From Batillaria attramentaria (lineage: Eukaryota; Mollusca; Gastropoda; Batillariidae), in assembly GCA_018292915.2 (NCBI GenBank), contig JACVVK020000163.1, positions 1,081,001 through 1,145,000 of the forward strand: a stretch of DNA of 64,000 nt, given 5' to 3'. A program made the translations under genes and the position numbers. Shown here in pieces: positions 23,040-33,199 of this stretch. The notes under the pieces are model-generated. The model was not told the DNA's origin. It made no database searches and saw only the letters and a list, made by a program, of their open reading frames with translations. Position 1 is the stretch's first letter. Every line of letters starts with the position of its first letter.

Positions 23040-23500
23040 AAGTCGTCACTAACATTCAAAGACATGTATATATTAACACATTTCTATCAATATGGTCAGA
23101 TGGGCGTGTCGTGTAGAAATTGTTTGAAGTTAATGGATTTGGAAACGTTTTGGATACTCAGTGGTAAAGAGTTCCATGTGGATGCCCCTGAGAAAGACAG
23201 GCTACATTTATAGATATCAACCAGAGGGTGGGTGGGGGTTTGGGGGTTTAACGTCCTTTTCCACCACATAAAAGTTCTTAGGGTGATATGAAAGACGGGG
23301 CAACGATGAAAAAGCCAGCACAAATATTTGGCCCCAGCCGGGATCGAACTCACGACCCGAGCATTAGAAGTCCAACGCTCTACCATTCGACCACCCCGGC
23401 TCCCCCTATCAACCAGAGAGAGATGATGATGATGATGAAACTTTATTTATCAACGCTAAAAGTTTTGACAGAAATTCGCCAGTTTTCAAACTTGCCGTTG
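23040..23500 (-). pseudogene. LINE C-terminal remnant, hit by a SINE-A
   Basis: Minus strand encodes CSLSFSGASTWNSLPLSIQN...INFKQFLHDT near 23100-23212, the conserved C-terminal block of CR1/L2-like reverse transcriptases. SINE-A 23227-23406 is inserted upstream of it. Confidence 0.65.
23227..23406 (-). mobile_element. SINE-A copy inside a LINE remnant
   Basis: Full-length with 12-bp TSD tatcaaccagag at 23215-23226 and 23407-23418. It has a small insertion (aaagttctta) in its 3' body. Confidence 0.92.
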
Positions 23501-23505
23501 CTAAT
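23419..23505 (-). repeat. Minus-strand copy of the CAACGG core with (ATC)n/(CT)n
   Basis: gatgatgatgatgaaacttt, atttatcaacg, aaacttgccgttg: the inverse of the core. Confidence 0.65.
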
Positions 23506-24079
23506 ACTACAGAGACTATCTACTAGGGAAAAGAGGAGCAAAATATAAAAGAGAAAAAAAAGTTCAACACAGAAAATTATGCACTAAACTACAAGAAACA
23601 AAACCATACAGAAAATCGTCCATCAGGTCAAAACGCATTCACACACACGTGCGACATTTGTAAACACAAATCACTGATATAATACTGAAATGCTGATGTA
23701 AAATAGAAAACCAAAATAACGGGTTGCCGCGTAACGTACGTTACGTGCGATCCATCAGGTACTGTTGGAGTGCACGCTTAAACGTAGAAGTAGATATATT
23801 TTGTTTCAGGTGTAAAGAGAGAGAGAGAGAGAGAGAGCACATTCAGCTCTCACTCTGAACTGAAGTAACACAAATGCAGACACGGCGGCCATGTCTCCGG
23901 CATTCATGCATTTTGAAGCGGCACAAGCTGATGCATACACAGCAGTTTCCGCCAGCCCACAAAAGAGCAAGAAAGGGAATGGGTTCTGCACGCATGACGG
24001 AACGAGCAACCCCCTGTCAGCTCTTCCATTATCTGCACTGACAGTGAGGATTAGCAGAGTCTATTCTGTAGGACTGGCG

Positions 24080-24493
24080 CCTGGGGTCTGATGTATGAAA
24101 CTGAAGAGGCGAGACTAGTCCGAGACTTATTACTAGTCTCAGATTTAGTACGTCAGGACTATCATCAGCCGTTTAGTCCTTGAAAAAGTGGCCTTGGACT
24201 AGACTTGCCTTACCGTCTCCGTTTAAACATCTCGTACTTCTCTTTCAACTGGTTTTTATTAAACTACTTTATTGTCCCTTTTCGGGAACTTGGAGCTGAT
24301 CCCCCCCCCCCCCAACCAACCTAACTATCGCAGTAACCCCAGTCACGTGGCTAAAGGTCGAGGTCGTACCAAGAGCTATCACTGGCTTGGTTCACGAGCC
24401 AGTTAATCTCGCAGATAGTTATCCTTTAGTCACATATCAGTCAAGCTAGTCCCGGACTTAGTCCGAGTGTGTCTCCATGCATCGGACCCCTGG
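24080..24493. mobile_element. 414-bp MITE with CC(T/A)GGGGTC ends
   Basis: Inverted ends cctggggtctgatgtatg (24080) and, reversed, ccaggggtccgatgcatg (24493), followed by further imperfect inverted similarity (gagactagtccgagac). No ORF. The end style recalls the GGGCCC MITE without being the same family. Confidence 0.68.
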
Positions 24494-24813
24494 TGAACAT
24501 AATTAGTACTTGCTGAATATGATTACTGCCCGCTGTTGGCGGGGTACCACTTGCATGGGTTACCGGTCGTGCTAATTATAGGTCGCCTGTGGTATTCGTA
24601 TTACGAAGGAAATGGATCAGTACCCAGGGGGGAGGGAGGGGGGGGGGCTGGCGGTTCCAGTCCCTGTGACTTAATTACTGACTGGCGACTTATCACATTA
24701 GGGACGGAACAGGTGGTGCTGACTCCCAATATACTCACAGTAACGGCCCTAACGGTGAGAATGGTGCCGCTGGGACTTTGATAGTCTTCGCCAAGTTCAC
24801 ACGTCCACGGGGA

Positions 24814-24989
24814 TGGGTGGGTGTGTGTTTGGGAGTTTAACGTCCTTTTCCACCACGTAAGGGTGATATCAAAGACGGGACAACGAGAAAAAGGCCAGCA
24901 CAAATATTTGGCCCCAGCCGGGACTCGAACTCACGACCCGAGCATTGAGAGTCCAACGTTCTACCATTCGGCTATCCCGGCTCCCCCAT
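24814..24989 (-). mobile_element. SINE-A copy
   Basis: Full-length with 11-bp TSD gtccacgggga at 24803-24813 and 24990-25000. It belongs to the variant with 'aacgagaaaaaggcc' in place of 'aacgatgaaaaagcc'. Confidence 0.92.
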
Positions 24990-25049
24990 GTCCACGGGGA
25001 AACGGAAGTCGGGAGTATACACAGTAATGACAGTAGGCTTGTGAGTATG

Positions 25050-25234
25050 AAGGGTGGGTGAGTGGGTGGGTGGGTGACTGGGAGTTTAACGTCCTTTTCC
25101 ACCATGTATGGGTGATATCAAAGACGGGGCAACGAGAAAAAGGCCAGCACAAATATTTGGCCCCAGCACGGATTCGAACTCACAACCCGAGCATTGAAAG
25201 TCCAACGCTCTACCATTCGGCTATCCCGGCTTCC
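25050..25234 (-). mobile_element. SINE-A copy
   Basis: Same variant as the copy about 240 bp to its left and in the same orientation, with a long gggt-rich tail. No clear TSD seen. Confidence 0.88.
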
Positions 25235-25488
25235 ACAATTTTTATGAACAGTAAAGTATTGCCATTGTCCGTGAAGAGGTAATTATGCCACTACCGCTCG
25301 AAAACGACGTGTTCCTGTTGTGTGTTTTTAGCGCGTATATATATATCGTGTCATTTTTCATGATTTCTTTCACTTTTGTGTAACTCATGTGCAATTCAAT
25401 GTGTGATTGTTGTTAGTCATTTGTATGTTCATTTTGTCGCCGCATCCAAATTTCACAGTCATGGGCCATCGAAGATTCATCATTTGAA

Positions 25489-25540
25489 CTAAACTGAACT
25501 GAACTGAACTGAACTGAACTGAACTGAACTGAACTGAATA
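25489..25540. repeat. (GAACT)n pentanucleotide repeat
   Basis: About ten units of gaact/aactg. Confidence 0.93.
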
Positions 25541-25602
25541 GTGTGGAACTTAAGTAACAAGTGTCTTTTTACACTTTGTGTGAAGGCTCTTCAGGATTGT
25601 GT

Positions 25603-25663
25603 GCGTGCTAGCCGCGAATTAGCCTTTGTTGCTTGCGCGGCGTTAAGCCCTAAATAACTAACT
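25603..25663 (-). repeat. Dispersed repeat G, head fragment
   Basis: Minus-orientation head (agccgcgaattagcctttgt, cgcggcgttaagccctaaata), immediately followed by a (TGCG)n/(GT)n microsatellite. Confidence 0.6.
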
Positions 25664-25683
25664 TGCGTGCGTGCGTGCGTGCG

Positions 25684-25737
<54 letters not shown>
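25664..25737. repeat. (TGCG)n(GT)n(GA)n microsatellite
   Basis: Three adjoining simple repeats directly after the repeat-G head fragment. Confidence 0.92.
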
Positions 25738-26209
25738 CAGCCCAGACAATCTAACTTTGACAGGAGTGAGTACAGCAGCGGTCTTTTTAAGACCCCTCAC
25801 CTCTTGTGCAAGATCACACAGAAATCTCTTCATCACAATTCCACCATCTTGGGAATAACCCAGATCCACGACCAGCACATCACCCAAAACACAATTTACA
25901 ACATAACGTCTGAATCAGAAAATCGAACGGCACTTTATCAGACAGATGACTTGAATTATGTCTTCCGACAGAAAAATCGATGACAATGATTTTTTTGGTT
26001 AGAGGGGAATTCTCGTGTCTGCAAATACAATCGTCGGCGCGGTCGTGCAAGGTTAGAGGTTTGGGGTAACATCATTCACGAGTTGTTCGAGCAGACCAAT
26101 ATTTTTTTTTTTCTTTTCGTGTGTGTTTTTCCAGAAGACTTGTGCACAGCTGTTTAATCCTCCTCCTTACAAGGGGTTTTCAACCTATCTCGGCATGTTT
26201 GTAGGTGTG

Positions 26210-26515
26210 GCTAATAATAATAATAATAATAATTTATTTATATAGACCTTAATCTACATGTAAGGTAGTTCGAAGCGCATAGAGTACAGGTAAAGAGACA
26301 GATAGACGTGAAGGTTCAGGGCCAGGGCAACTGCATGTATGGTACTTAATAAGGAGATGGAGAAAGACGGAGGGAGGTTAGACGGAGCTTTGAGATGAAA
26401 ACAGGTAGGTTTTTAGATTTGTTTTGAAGGTTTCGAGGGAGGTTGACTGGCGGAGCGAAAGAGGCAGAGAATTCCAGGCTTTTGGACCAGCGTAGGAGAA
26501 GGCTCGAGAGAGAAT
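26210..26515 (-). pseudogene. LINE C-terminus plus 3' UTR remnant
   Basis: Minus strand: SRAFSYAGPKAWNSLPLSLRQ followed by a fragment like TSLETFKTNLKTYLF and stop, then a 3' UTR ending in an (ATT)n tail (26212-26232). This is the standard end of a CR1/L2-type LINE ORF2. Confidence 0.75.
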
Positions 26516-26770
26516 GTAATAATAAATCACATTTATACAGTGCAATTCTAAAAAATACATCAACTCACTGCACATTCACACAACACTCACACGCACATAG
26601 CACACATCCTAAAACAGCAGGCACCATGGTTACATGAATCAGTAAAAGGCAAGTCCAAACAGATACGTTTTAAGCTCTGGTTTGAAATATGACAGAGTAG
26701 GTTGCTGTCTCACGCTAGCAGGCAGTGAGTTCCAGACTGTTGGGGCGGTACACCGGAAACAGCGTTTCTG
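26516..26770 (-). pseudogene. Second LINE C-terminus/3' UTR remnant
   Basis: Same block order as the 57.4-kb copy (characters such as gtctggaactcactgcctgc, then ctaaaacaacaggc-type 3' UTR), ending in an ATT tail. It lies directly behind the preceding remnant. Confidence 0.7.
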
Positions 26771-27120
26771 GATATCTGGCAGAAACGCCAGTGTGGATTT
26801 TTGTCAGATTTGTTTTTGCCGAGCTGCTAAGCTCGGTTGGAGAGTCCGAGAACAGGTTTCAAATGATTGCTTTTTTGTTGCTGTCGTTGTGTTTTTTTGC
26901 GTTTGTTTTTCAAATGAAATAGCAGCCATTGAACTTTCCGGTGAGGTCCATTTCCTGAAGGACGTTAATATTTTCAACTGGATGAAACCCACGCAGTCCT
27001 TGCTGTAAACGTCGTCTGATGCACTTCCAGACCGAAGGTGTAAGCACTTTCCCAAATGAAACTTCTAGTCGCGGAGGTGAAATACTGACGTGGTAACGAT
27101 TTCGAAATACTGTAACGGCG

Positions 27121-27157
27121 GGTTGGGGGGGGGGGGGGAGGGGGAGGAGGGGGGGTT
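27121..27157. repeat. G-rich tract
   Basis: Long runs of G with single A/T breaks; able to form G-quadruplexes on the plus strand. A second such tract is at 28300-28350. Confidence 0.85.
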
Positions 27158-27370
27158 GGGAGGTTCAGGTTCTCCCCACGGTACTCCGTATGTCAACCTC
27201 CATCTGACGCGTGTCACGTGACTGTGTAAGATATACCGACGGTCAATGCGATCAGACGACCGGGGCGTCTCATTTTGCTGCAGTCTGGAACAGCCATCGA
27301 CCGTTTGTCTCCAGTTTAAGTAAAGCCGATTGATTGGCTGTGCATAATCACCGCTCGGTTAGCTTCTGCA

Positions 27371-27372
27371 CA

Positions 27373-27452
<80 letters not shown>

Positions 27453-27496
27453 GGCAGAGAGACAGACACAGACAAATGCTTTTTGAAATGTGTGTG

Positions 27497-27593
<97 letters not shown>
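27371..27593. repeat. (GA)n/(CAGA)n and (GT)n
   Basis: GA and cagacaga to 27475, then GT at 27490-27593 with one tttg break. Confidence 0.93.
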
Positions 27594-27595
<2 letters not shown>

Positions 27596-27837
27596 AAATC
27601 ACAAGTCAATACTGAGGCAAACAAACAATATTCGGTAATATCTCCCATATCTGTATTCAGACAGATAGCGTGTGAGTCCCGCTGTCAATGTGTAACATCG
27701 GTTTTGATCCTGGGTACAGAAAATATTTAGAAAAACTAAAGAAAGAAAACAAAAGACAGGAAGAGCATCCCCAGTAAAACATCACCATGGCAACAAGATC
27801 AGTGCCAGCAACCAAATACCACCAGCGCTTCTCTCAT

Positions 27838-28060
27838 GTTTAATTCTAAAATCCGAAACTTAAATCGCTAAGGAGATCCAGCAAACCGCGTGATTGTAAT
27901 GTGTCCATGTCCAAAGTGTGAGGGGATGTGTGTGATTCACGTATGCGTGCGTGTTGGGTTCGGTTCACGGCGCTTTGAGCCAGTTCAAGAAATTGGGTAA
28001 AGCGCCTATACAATGCTCAACTATTATTATTTTTTATTATTATATTATTGTTGTTGTTGT
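27838..28060 (+). mobile_element. 5'-truncated SINE-C
   Basis: Only the 3' half: taattctaaaatccgaaac through gcgctttgagcc...gggtaaagcgcctatacaa and an (ATT)n/(TTG)n tail that then hosts a SINE-A. Confidence 0.82.
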
Positions 28061-28080
28061 TGCTGTTGTCGTCGTTGTCG

Positions 28081-28220
28081 GGTCGTGAGTTCGTATCCCG
28101 GTTGAGGCCAAATATTTGTTCTGGCTTTTTCATCGTTGCCCCGTCTTTGATATCACCCGCATGTGGTGGAAAAGGACGTTAAACCCCCAAACACCCACCC
28201 ACCCACTTACCCACCCACCC
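28081..28220 (+). mobile_element. 5'-truncated SINE-A
   Basis: Begins within the tRNA-like head just before the B box (gggtcgtgagttcg) and runs through the 3' end. TSD tcgtcgttgtcg at 28069-28080 and 28221-28232. Confidence 0.88.
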
Positions 28221-28519
28221 TCGTCGTTGTCGTTTGATTGACAAAAAAAATAGTTTCTTCAATTCCATTTCAGAAAGAAGAGGACATGAGTCATCTATGG
28301 TGGTGGGGAGGGGGGAGGGGGAGGGGGGGTTGGATGGGGGGGGGGGGGGCTCTAGCTGTCGTTGTCGGGGACCCAGGATCCCTAACAGCCTCCCTCGCTG
28401 ACCCGTGGTCATCAGGCGGACAGCTAATCAGACTGCACTTGCGCTCCGACTACAAACCAGCAGATTGAAGCTGTTCTGTGAACGTTGACTGGGTCAGCTA
28501 GAATCAGGCCTACATTATT

Positions 28520-28800
28520 TTTATTATACTCGTAACTTCCACAGTAGACGCCCGGACCTTGAAGGTATCTTTCTACCATTCTATCCTCACCAATCGTTCT
28601 CAGCTCCTTTGGTCGTCTAACATCGTCCAACTTAGACGCCTCCACAGTGACAGCATTCCACAGACTGGCACCGGGCCAGCAGAAGGCTGTACGCAACGCG
28701 ATTGACCTGGAGTCAGCTATAGTGTTGCGGGCTACCGCCAAGCAGATGAATTTTGAATTCATCCTCGCACAGCCTGCCACGGCAGTGCGTTGCATTCAGA
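28520..28800 (-). pseudogene. Possible LINE C-terminal remnant
   Basis: Minus-strand ORF with ALRTAFCWPGASLWNAVTVEA, resembling the LINE W-N-S/A-L-P/V-T region. The rest is not alignable by eye. Confidence 0.4.
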
Positions 28801-28892
28801 ACTGTGCTAATCATTAAGGTAGGCTATATCGAACGTAGGTTCAGGCGCACTCACTATCGCAACTGTTTCAAAACTGTTTCACAAAATATTAA

Positions 28893-29282
28893 TAATAGTA
28901 ATAATAATAATAATATAATTGCATTAATGTAGGTGCTTTATCCCAGATACTTGGCTCAAAGTGCCGCGAACTAAACCCAACATGCACGCTCACGTGAATC
29001 ACACGCATTCTCTCAGACACTGGACATGAACACATTACAATCACGTGGTGCAAAGGGCCAGCTAAGCAATTTAAGAACTGCATTTATTTTTTTAATTTTG
29101 AGGGCTGAACATTTGCAAGGCTGATGGGGAGGAAGCCGGAGTACCCGGAGAGAACGACGACGATCGGCCCGAAAGAACGGCGCCACATACGAGAAAGAAA
29201 CATTCTTCGTCCCGAGTGGGAATCGAACCTGACCTTTCGTATTGATGACAAAGTCTTAACCACTAGACCAACGACCGCCCCG
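28893..29282 (-). mobile_element. SINE-C (V-SINE-like) copy
   Basis: SINE-C is about 390 bp: a tRNA-like head (gtcg.tggtctagtggttaag, ggttcgattcccac), a middle part, then a 3' domain with a gcgctttgag...gggtaaagcgcctatacaa pair that forms a stem and an (ATT)n tail. That 3' domain is characteristic of the V-SINE superfamily. This copy is complete but diverged. Confidence 0.82.
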
Positions 29283-29399
29283 TTCATCCTCTGAACAGCA
29301 GATGCAGGTCATTACGACACATGAGTTATTTTTTTCTCCAGTACTGTACACCGCTTGTCAGGCGCAACAGCCCATGGTGCAAATAGCGCCGCCGTTATA

Positions 29400-29670
29400 A
29401 CAGACAACGCCGGGAAATTTTGTGGTCTTCCTGTAAGGCCGTATACGTGTAAGGACGAGGCGCGTGTCAGACGGTACAGGATGCGGACCGGAAGCCAGGA
29501 GACAGGCGACCGTTCAGATAACGTGGACGGGTTCCGCTGCCGCATCAGGTGCGTCTTTCTGTCCCGACATACACAGGATCGAAGTCTCAATGCGTGTTTC
29601 AAGGGATGGCGGAGAGAAAGAGGGAGAGAATTCCAGGATAAAGGACTGAAGTGAACAACAGAGTGACACG
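29400..29670 (-). pseudogene. LINE C-terminal remnant
   Basis: Minus-strand frame includes FSPLSWNSLPLSLRHPLKHAL, then arginine-rich decayed sequence. It ends next to the SINE-A/LINE composite. Confidence 0.6.
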
Positions 29671-29787
29671 ACTTACGGATGTGTACTTCGCTGCTTTGTG
29701 GTGGGTGGGTGGGTGGGTGGGAGTCTAACGTCCTTTTCCACCACATCAGGGTGGGGATCAAAGACGGGGCAACGAGAAAAAACTTAC

Positions 29788-32700
29788 TTACTTAGGCCCT
29801 TGGCTCCACGTGGAGCATAGGCCATCGACAACCCTTCGCCATCGCACTCTGTTCTGGGCTAGTCTTGCCACTCCAGTCCAGTTGGTCCCCTGCTTACATA
29901 GCTCTGCCTCAGTGTCCCGCCTCCAGCTGTTGCGAGGCCGGCCTCTCTTCCTTTTCCCCTGCGGGTTCCATGTCAGGGCTTGGCGTGTGGTGCTGGATGC
30001 TGGCTTCCTGAGGGTGTGTCCAATCCAGCCCCACTTCCTCCGCAGGATCTGCTTGGCCACTGGTTCCTGCCCCGCTCGCTCCCACAGCTCTTCATTCCGG
30101 ATCTTCTCTGGCCATCGGATGTTGAAGATGCGCCTCAGACAGGTGTTGAGAAATGTCTGGATCTTCTGCTGCATCGTCTTCGTTGTCCTCCATGTTTCGC
30201 ATCCGTAGAGCAGAACTGACTTCACGTTGGAGTTGAAGATGCGAAGTTTGGTTCTTATGCTGACAACTTTGGATTTCCAGACGTTCTTCAGCATGACCAT
30301 TGCTGCCCTTGCCTTGCCGATTCTGGCTGTGACGTCTCGGTCTGTGCCTCCCTGTCCATCAACCACACTCCCCAGGTAGACAAAAGACTCCACCTCCCTG
30401 ATGGGCTCTCCACCGACTTTGACTGGTGTGTTGGCAGTGGTGTTGATCTTCATCAGCTCGGTTTTCTTCCTGTTGATCTTGAGCCCTGTTCCGGCTGATG
30501 TGGCTTCCAGGCACGTAGTCTTGTCCTGCATCTGGCTGTGGCTGTGAGACAGGAGCGCCAGGTCGTCCGCAAAGTCGAGGTCATCCAGCTGCGTCCAGAG
30601 TGTCCACTGTATCCCGTTTTTCCTGCCTGCTGTAGTGGTCTTCATGATCCAGTCGATGACCAGGAGGAAGAGAAACGGGGACAACAGGCATCCCTGGCGG
30701 ACTCCGGTCTTCACCTCGAAGCTTTCTGACAACTGGCCGGCATGGGCAATCCTGCAGCTCATGTCTTGGTAGGTGCACTGGATCAGGGAGATGATCTTCC
30801 CGGGAACTCCATAGTGCCTTAGCAGCTTCCACAGTGCCTCTCTGTCTACACTGTCGAAGGCCTTCTCATAGTCTATGAAGTTGATGTAGAGGGGGGAGTT
30901 CCACTCCAGTGACTGCTCAACAATGATGCGTAGGCTGGCAATCTGGTCAGCGCAGGACCTGTTCCTGCGAAAGCCTGCCTGCTGGTCTCGGAGCATGGGG
31001 TCGACTGCCTCTCTCATCCTCTCCAGTAGAATTCTGTTGAGAACCTTGCCTGGCACTGACAGGAGCATGATCCCTCGGTAGTTGCTGCAGTCCCTGAGGT
31101 CCCCTTTCTTTGGCAGCTTGATGACGATCCCTTCTTTCCACTGGGCTGGCACCTCTTCCTTCTCCCAGATCTTGCTGAACAGGCTGTGCAGCATGTTGAC
31201 GGCTGTCTCTGTGTCTGCTTTAATGGCTTCTGCTGGTATCTCGTCCGGCCCTGCAGCTTTCCCATTTCTCAGTGTCATGATGGCTTTCCTGATCTCCGCC
31301 TTAGAGGGCTTGTCGCAGTTGATGGGTAGTTCTGTCTCAGCTGGTGGGATGTCTGGTGGTGTTTCAGGGATGGGGCGATTTAACAGCTCCCTGAAGTGTT
31401 CTGCCCATCGCTTCAGCTGTTCCTCAGTTGTTGTCAGTGGGTGCCCGTTCTTGTCCTTCACTGGTTTGTCTGTCTGCTGAAATTTGCCCGCGAGCTTCTT
31501 GGTCACCTGGTACAGGTCTTTTAGATTCCCTTGTCGGGCTGCTTCCTCTGCTTGACTGGCCAGGTTGTCGATGTAGTCCCTCTTGTCCTTCCTGGTGCTC
31601 CTCTTCACTTCTCTGTCAGCTGCTGTGTATTCCTCTTGTGCCTTTGCCTTAGCTCTTCTTGTTCGGCTCGTGTTCAGTGCAGTTTTCTTCTCTTTCCTAA
31701 CTTCCAGCTTCTGGATGGTATCAGCAGAGATCCATTCCTTATGTTGGGTCTTTCTCTTGCCAAGGACCTCTTCGCATGTGTCGTGCCAGAGTTTCTTGCT
31801 GTGTTCCCACTGTGTCTCGATGTCCATTTCACTGTCTTCTATCAGGTCTTGCAGTGGCTGGAACCTGTTGGAAAGGCTGATCCGGAATGCTGCTTGTGTG
31901 TCTGTGTTCCTGAGAAGTCCAACGTTGTACCTGGTCCGTGTGCTGTTGGCGTTGGTGTGCCTCTTAAGCCGAAGTCTCAATGTTGTTGCAAGAAGGTGGT
32001 GGTCTGATGATACATCGGCACCCCTCATCACGCGCACATCCCGCCACGATCTCCTGAACTTCCGGCTGATGCAGATGTGATCAATCTGGTTCTCCGTGAC
32101 ATGGTCCGGCGATCTCCATGTGGCCTTGTGGATGCGCTTGTGTGGGAAGATGCTGCCTCCTATCACTAGCTGGTTCAGGGCACAAAGGTCTGCAAAGCGC
32201 TCGCCATTTTCGTTCATCTGTCCCAGTCCGTGTGTTCCCATGGTGTCCTCATAGCCTGTGTTGTCTGATCCAGTCTTGGCGTTGAAGTCTCCCATCAGTA
32301 TGGTCATGTCCTTGGCTCCTCCTCTATCTATCACTGTCTGCAGTTGTTGGTAGAAGTCATCTTTTTTCTCCTCTACCGCATCATTGGTGGGAGCGTAGCA
32401 CTGGATGATGTTCAGCTTGATGTCTTTTTTCTTGGTGATGAATTTGGCTGTGATGATGCGGGAGTTGACAGGTTCCCAGCCGATGAGTGCCCGCTGTGCC
32501 TCCGGTGCCAGCATCAGGGCCACACCCTCAGTGTGGGGGGCTCCATCCTCTGTGTGTCCAGAGTACAGCAATTGCTCTCCCGATGAAAATCTCAGCTGTC
32601 CTGTCTGTAGCCACCTTGTCTCACTCAGTCCCAGTACTCCTATCTTGTAGTTCTTCATCTCTCTTGCTACTTGTATGGTCCTTCCTACTTCATACATTGT

Positions 32701-32796
32701 CCTGATGTTCCATGTGGCTACTCTTGTTGTTGTCCTGGGTGTTAGAAGGGGGGTCGGCCTTGCAGCTTCCTTTCGGCTTTCACTGCAATGCGTCAT
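29788..32796 (-). CDS. RTE-type LINE endonuclease/reverse transcriptase
   Basis: A 1002-aa protein with no internal stop. Residues ~25-270 form an apurinic-like (APE) endonuclease: TWNIRT with Asn30, GLSETRW with Glu59, MGDFNAKTG near 167 and SSDHHLL near 265. The reverse transcriptase follows: NYRGIMLL, the first catalytic Asp in FIDYEKAFD (about 642), GVRQGCLLSP, and LDFADDLALL with the FADD catalytic pair at about 742-745. The C-terminal 200 residues (FVYLGS, SVLLYGCETW, WGWIGHTLRK, RGRPRNSWRR) are typical of RTE elements, often labelled 'craniofacial development protein 2-like'. The family nicks DNA and copies its RNA at the nick (target-primed reverse transcription). Met32796 is the first usable start; RTE starts are poorly defined. 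All catalytic residues I can place are present, so activity is possible but not shown. Confidence 0.88.
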   Translation of the reverse strand: MTHCSESRKEAARPTPLLTPRTTTRVATWNIRTMYEVGRTIQVAREMKNYKIGVLGLSETRWLQTGQLRFSSGEQLLYSGHTEDGAPHTEGVALMLAPEAQRALIGWEPVNSRIITAKFITKKKDIKLNIIQCYAPTNDAVEEKKDDFYQQLQTVIDRGGAKDMTILMGDFNAKTGSDNTGYEDTMGTHGLGQMNENGERFADLCALNQLVIGGSIFPHKRIHKATWRSPDHVTENQIDHICISRKFRRSWRDVRVMRGADVSSDHHLLATTLRLRLKRHTNANSTRTRYNVGLLRNTDTQAAFRISLSNRFQPLQDLIEDSEMDIETQWEHSKKLWHDTCEEVLGKRKTQHKEWISADTIQKLEVRKEKKTALNTSRTRRAKAKAQEEYTAADREVKRSTRKDKRDYIDNLASQAEEAARQGNLKDLYQVTKKLAGKFQQTDKPVKDKNGHPLTTTEEQLKRWAEHFRELLNRPIPETPPDIPPAETELPINCDKPSKAEIRKAIMTLRNGKAAGPDEIPAEAIKADTETAVNMLHSLFSKIWEKEEVPAQWKEGIVIKLPKKGDLRDCSNYRGIMLLSVPGKVLNRILLERMREAVDPMLRDQQAGFRRNRSCADQIASLRIIVEQSLEWNSPLYINFIDYEKAFDSVDREALWKLLRHYGVPGKIISLIQCTYQDMSCRIAHAGQLSESFEVKTGVRQGCLLSPFLFLLVIDWIMKTTTAGRKNGIQWTLWTQLDDLDFADDLALLSHSHSQMQDKTTCLEATSAGTGLKINRKKTELMKINTTANTPVKVGGEPIREVESFVYLGSVVDGQGGTDRDVTARIGKARAAMVMLKNVWKSKVVSIRTKLRIFNSNVKSVLLYGCETWRTTKTMQQKIQTFLNTCLRRIFNIRWPEKIRNEELWERAGQEPVAKQILRRKWGWIGHTLRKPASSTTRQALTWNPQGKRKRGRPRNSWRRDTEAELCKQGTNWTGVARLAQNRVRWRRVVDGLCSTWSQGPK

Positions 32797-33074
32797 AGGT
32801 CTCCGGGATGGAGACCCTTCCTCGCCCAGGTGAATGTCTCGGTTTGTTGCTGTCGATGCTTCAGTAACTTAGTGTTTTTTACAGGTAGGGCTGTTAACCC
32901 TACGCAAACCCGTTTAGCCTCTTGGAGAGGTGGTCCACATTCGTCTGACCTCTACCCTTCGACCTGTCCAGCTTGGGTGACCCTGCCAGGAGCATGTGCT
33001 CCTGCTGGCATAGTTCTCTGGGTCATTGAGGTACACAAGCCACTACCCCACGACAAGGGGTGGACCATGTAGGG
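32797..33074 (-). promoter_or_regulatory. 5' leader of the RTE LINE, with stem-loop
   Basis: Sequence between the exact 5' insertion boundary and the ORF start. Near the 5' end the minus strand reads accccttgtcgtggggt, which folds as ACCCC/GGGGT around a short loop. Internal promoter activity is expected for this family. No box motif is recognised. Confidence 0.5.
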
Positions 33075-33199
33075 AACGAGAAAAAAGGCCAGCACAAATA
33101 TTTGGCCCCAGCCGGCGGGATTCGAACTCACGACCCGAGCATTGAGAGTCCAACGCTCTACCATTCGGCCACCCCGGCTCCCCGCTGCTTTGTGGAAAA

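Larger units (their letters stand above)
29783..33074 (-). mobile_element. Near-complete RTE-type LINE inserted in a SINE-A
   Basis: About 3.3 kb, flanked by a perfect 12-bp target-site duplication (aacgagaaaaaa at 29771-29782 and 33075-33086) that lies inside a SINE-A, so both boundaries are exact. Read on the minus strand it has about 280 bases of 5' leader, one ORF of 1002 codons and practically no 3' UTR: the TAA stop is part of a short (TAAG)n tail at 29783-29794. A single ORF, an N-terminal APE-type endonuclease, a very short 3' UTR and a tetranucleotide tail are hallmarks of the RTE clade. The intact frame and perfect TSD suggest a young insertion. Confidence 0.85.
29702..33182 (-). 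mobile_element. SINE-A copy split by the RTE LINE
   Basis: SINE-A in two parts, 29702-29782 (3' part) and 33075-33182 (5' tRNA-like part). Its own 13-bp TSD cgctgctttgtgg is intact at 29689-29701 and 33183-33195. Removing the LINE and one TSD copy restores a normal SINE-A of about 190 bp. Confidence 0.9.

Noticed and set aside
30538..32705. Several plus-strand ORFs up to 165 codons
   Set aside because: Antisense shadows of the LINE ORF.
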